Assembly (NCBI GenBank): GCA_022703445.1
Contig: JAKLDR010000034.1
Coordinates: 1-40,029 of the forward strand
From: Planctomycetota bacterium
GTDB lineage: Bacteria > Planctomycetota > SZUA-567 > JAKLDR01
Direction: 5' to 3'
DNA length: 40,029 nt
Below the pieces are notes generated by a model. That model was given only the letters and a program-made list of their open reading frames with translations. It was not told where the DNA came from and did not search any database. This document shows, in pieces, positions 38,987 through 40,029 of the stretch (positions within the stretch are counted from its first letter, which is position 1; every line of letters begins with the position of its first letter). Made by a program: the position numbers and the translations under genes.

Positions 38987-40029
38987 CTACTTGGTGCTGT
39001 ACAGCGGCAGGTAGCGGTAGTAGACCTCCAGGGTCAGCGCGGCCAGCGCGGTGGACATGACCCGCCCGCCGTGGGGCACGCCGCCGCTGCCCACCGGATC
39101 GTAGGAGCCGTCGACATCGGCGGCAGTGCCATCGAGCGGACCGCCCTTGCGCTGGTGCTCGGTGAGGATCTTCTTCATGGCCTCGTTCCACTTGGCCCAG
39201 TGATCGCCGCCGTACTGGAACATGCCCAGCGATCCGTAGTACCAGTAGTAGTAGTTGGTGCCGTTCTTGCCGCCGGGGTACGGGGCGAAGGTCGTGTCCA
39301 CGGCGGCCGTGTCCCAGGTGGGCAGGTACTTCTTGAGCTGGTCGGCGGCGGCTTTCACCTGCGGACTGTCGCTGGGCGTGCCCAGGAACTGCTGCATGAT
39401 CATGCCCGCCGCGCACAGGGCCATCGTGCCGCTGCCGCGCTTGACCTTGTCGATGGTCGGGGCGGACTCGTAGGCCACGACGCCGTTGGCCGGATCGGTG
39501 GCCACCTCCAGCCAGTGGCTGGCGCCCTGGAAGGCGCTGCCGTCGACCTTCAGCCCGGCGATCTTGGCGCTCTTCAGGGCCATCACCTGCCAGCCGGTGA
39601 TGGAGGTGTCGTTGCGGCCGGCCTTGCCGTGCTTCGACTGGTAGGTCCAGCCCTCGTAGGGGCCCTGGGCCTCGACCACCGCGTCGACCGCGGCCTGGGC
39701 GTACTTGCGGAGCCGCTCGTCCCTGGTCATGCCGTAGGCCTCGGCCAGGGCCAGCGCGGCCATGCCCTGCTCGTACATGTTGGTGTCGAAGTCGCCGAGC
39801 TTCACCGGCGACCAGGGGTGGTGCTTGGTGGCTTCGTCCAGGGTGCTGCACATCCAGTTCTCGGCGCGCCGGACGACGTCGGCGTACTTGCCGCCGTCCT
39901 TGGAGGTGTAACCGGCCCCCAGGAAGGCCAGGGTGGCCAGGCCGGTGACGGCCACGTCGCCGCCGGAGATGTTCGGCCCGTCCGCCCACTTCTTGCGGTC
40001 CCAGTGGCCGTCCTTCTCCTGGTGGCGGG
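38987..40029 (-). CDS. prenyltransferase/squalene-oxidase repeat protein, 5' end cut
   Basis: Alpha/alpha-barrel protein of the terpene-cyclase/prenyltransferase fold. The frame is open to the window edge (reading HQEKDGHWDRKKW at the edge, a QxxDGxW repeat), so the start is outside. Further repeats are visible: AVTGLATLAFLGAG, YEQGMAALALAEAYG, TSITGWQVMALKSAKIAG and GSGTMALCAAGMIMQQFLG, plus QGPYEGWTY. No squalene-hopene cyclase DXDD motif is seen in the visible part, so it is probably a non-cyclase relative, of the kind found as secreted or membrane-associated proteins in planctomycetes. TSALAALTLEVYYRYLPLY forms the C-terminus. Function unknown. Confidence 0.8.
   Translation of the reverse strand, partial: RHQEKDGHWDRKKWADGPNISGGDVAVTGLATLAFLGAGYTSKDGGKYADVVRRAENWMCSTLDEATKHHPWSPVKLGDFDTNMYEQGMAALALAEAYGMTRDERLRKYAQAAVDAVVEAQGPYEGWTYQSKHGKAGRNDTSITGWQVMALKSAKIAGLKVDGSAFQGASHWLEVATDPANGVVAYESAPTIDKVKRGSGTMALCAAGMIMQQFLGTPSDSPQVKAAADQLKKYLPTWDTAAVDTTFAPYPGGKNGTNYYYWYYGSLGMFQYGGDHWAKWNEAMKKILTEHQRKGGPLDGTAADVDGSYDPVGSGGVPHGGRVMSTALAALTLEVYYRYLPLYSTK

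Overview
This window is a GC-rich bacterial chromosome segment, most likely from a planctomycete or close PVC relative. That is an inference from content, not from a marker gene. The supporting content is paired ECF sigma factors and FecR-type membrane regulators, large receptor-like Ser/Thr kinases with repeat-rich extracytoplasmic regions, a Gfo/Idh/MocA oxidoreductase, secreted kelch and glycoside hydrolase proteins, and a terpene-cyclase-fold protein. No rRNA, tRNA, insertion sequence or CRISPR array was recognised. Genes at both window edges are cut.

Layout. 1-643: end of a DHH/DHHA1 phosphoesterase. 722-7620 (minus): two paralogous sigma/FecR pairs in tandem, each joined by an ATGA stop/start overlap. 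7773-14044 (minus): a clan GH-A glycoside hydrolase, a secreted kelch protein and a GntR/LacI-type regulator with its own promoter and an ACATGT repeat; this looks like a carbohydrate-responsive cluster. 14172-16255 (minus): a metallophosphoesterase, an ABC-2 type permease and an acylphosphatase. 16326-17345: parB with a near-perfect parS site in its own leader, in visibly AT-richer DNA. 17346-18260: about 0.9 kb with no convincing gene. 18261-23644: a signalling block of FHA-Ser/Thr kinase and GAF-HD-GYP-PilZ protein, divergent from a STAS-like protein. 23666-25087: a short UvrC. 25337-28984: an RMD1-like protein, a CPBP protease and a HEAT-repeat membrane protein. 29119-31137 (minus): the oxidoreductase and a CPCC zinc protein. 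31397-37468: a 1355-aa probable pseudokinase, a Pro-rich lipoprotein, a 34-aa mini-lipoprotein and galE. 37532-40029 (minus): an MFS exporter and a prenyltransferase/squalene-oxidase repeat protein running off the window.

The most unusual signal is a set of short palindromic word repeats: hairpin-forming DNA built from reiterated 6-11 base words, in several unrelated word families. They occur between genes (25149-25236, 26468-26595, 29065-29106, 37480-37533) and also in frame inside four proteins, at linkers or loops: both FecR proteins, the kelch protein and UvrC. The uvrC copy and the intergenic copy at 26468 are recognisably the same element. Separately, a 275-bp multi-hairpin element with about 29-bp terminal inverted repeats (30468-30742) fills the space between the oxidoreductase promoter and its ribosome binding site. 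Three tandem hairpin units carrying a CAAGGAG box (26606-27002) look like an undescribed RNA array. Several genes appear to be transcribed without a leader, with a -10 box 6-8 bases before the ATG.

The signalling genes share parts. The STAS-like protein and the pseudokinase carry the same N-terminal helical module, and the active kinase and the pseudokinase carry the same extracytoplasmic module. This suggests one membrane signalling network spread over 18-35 kb.
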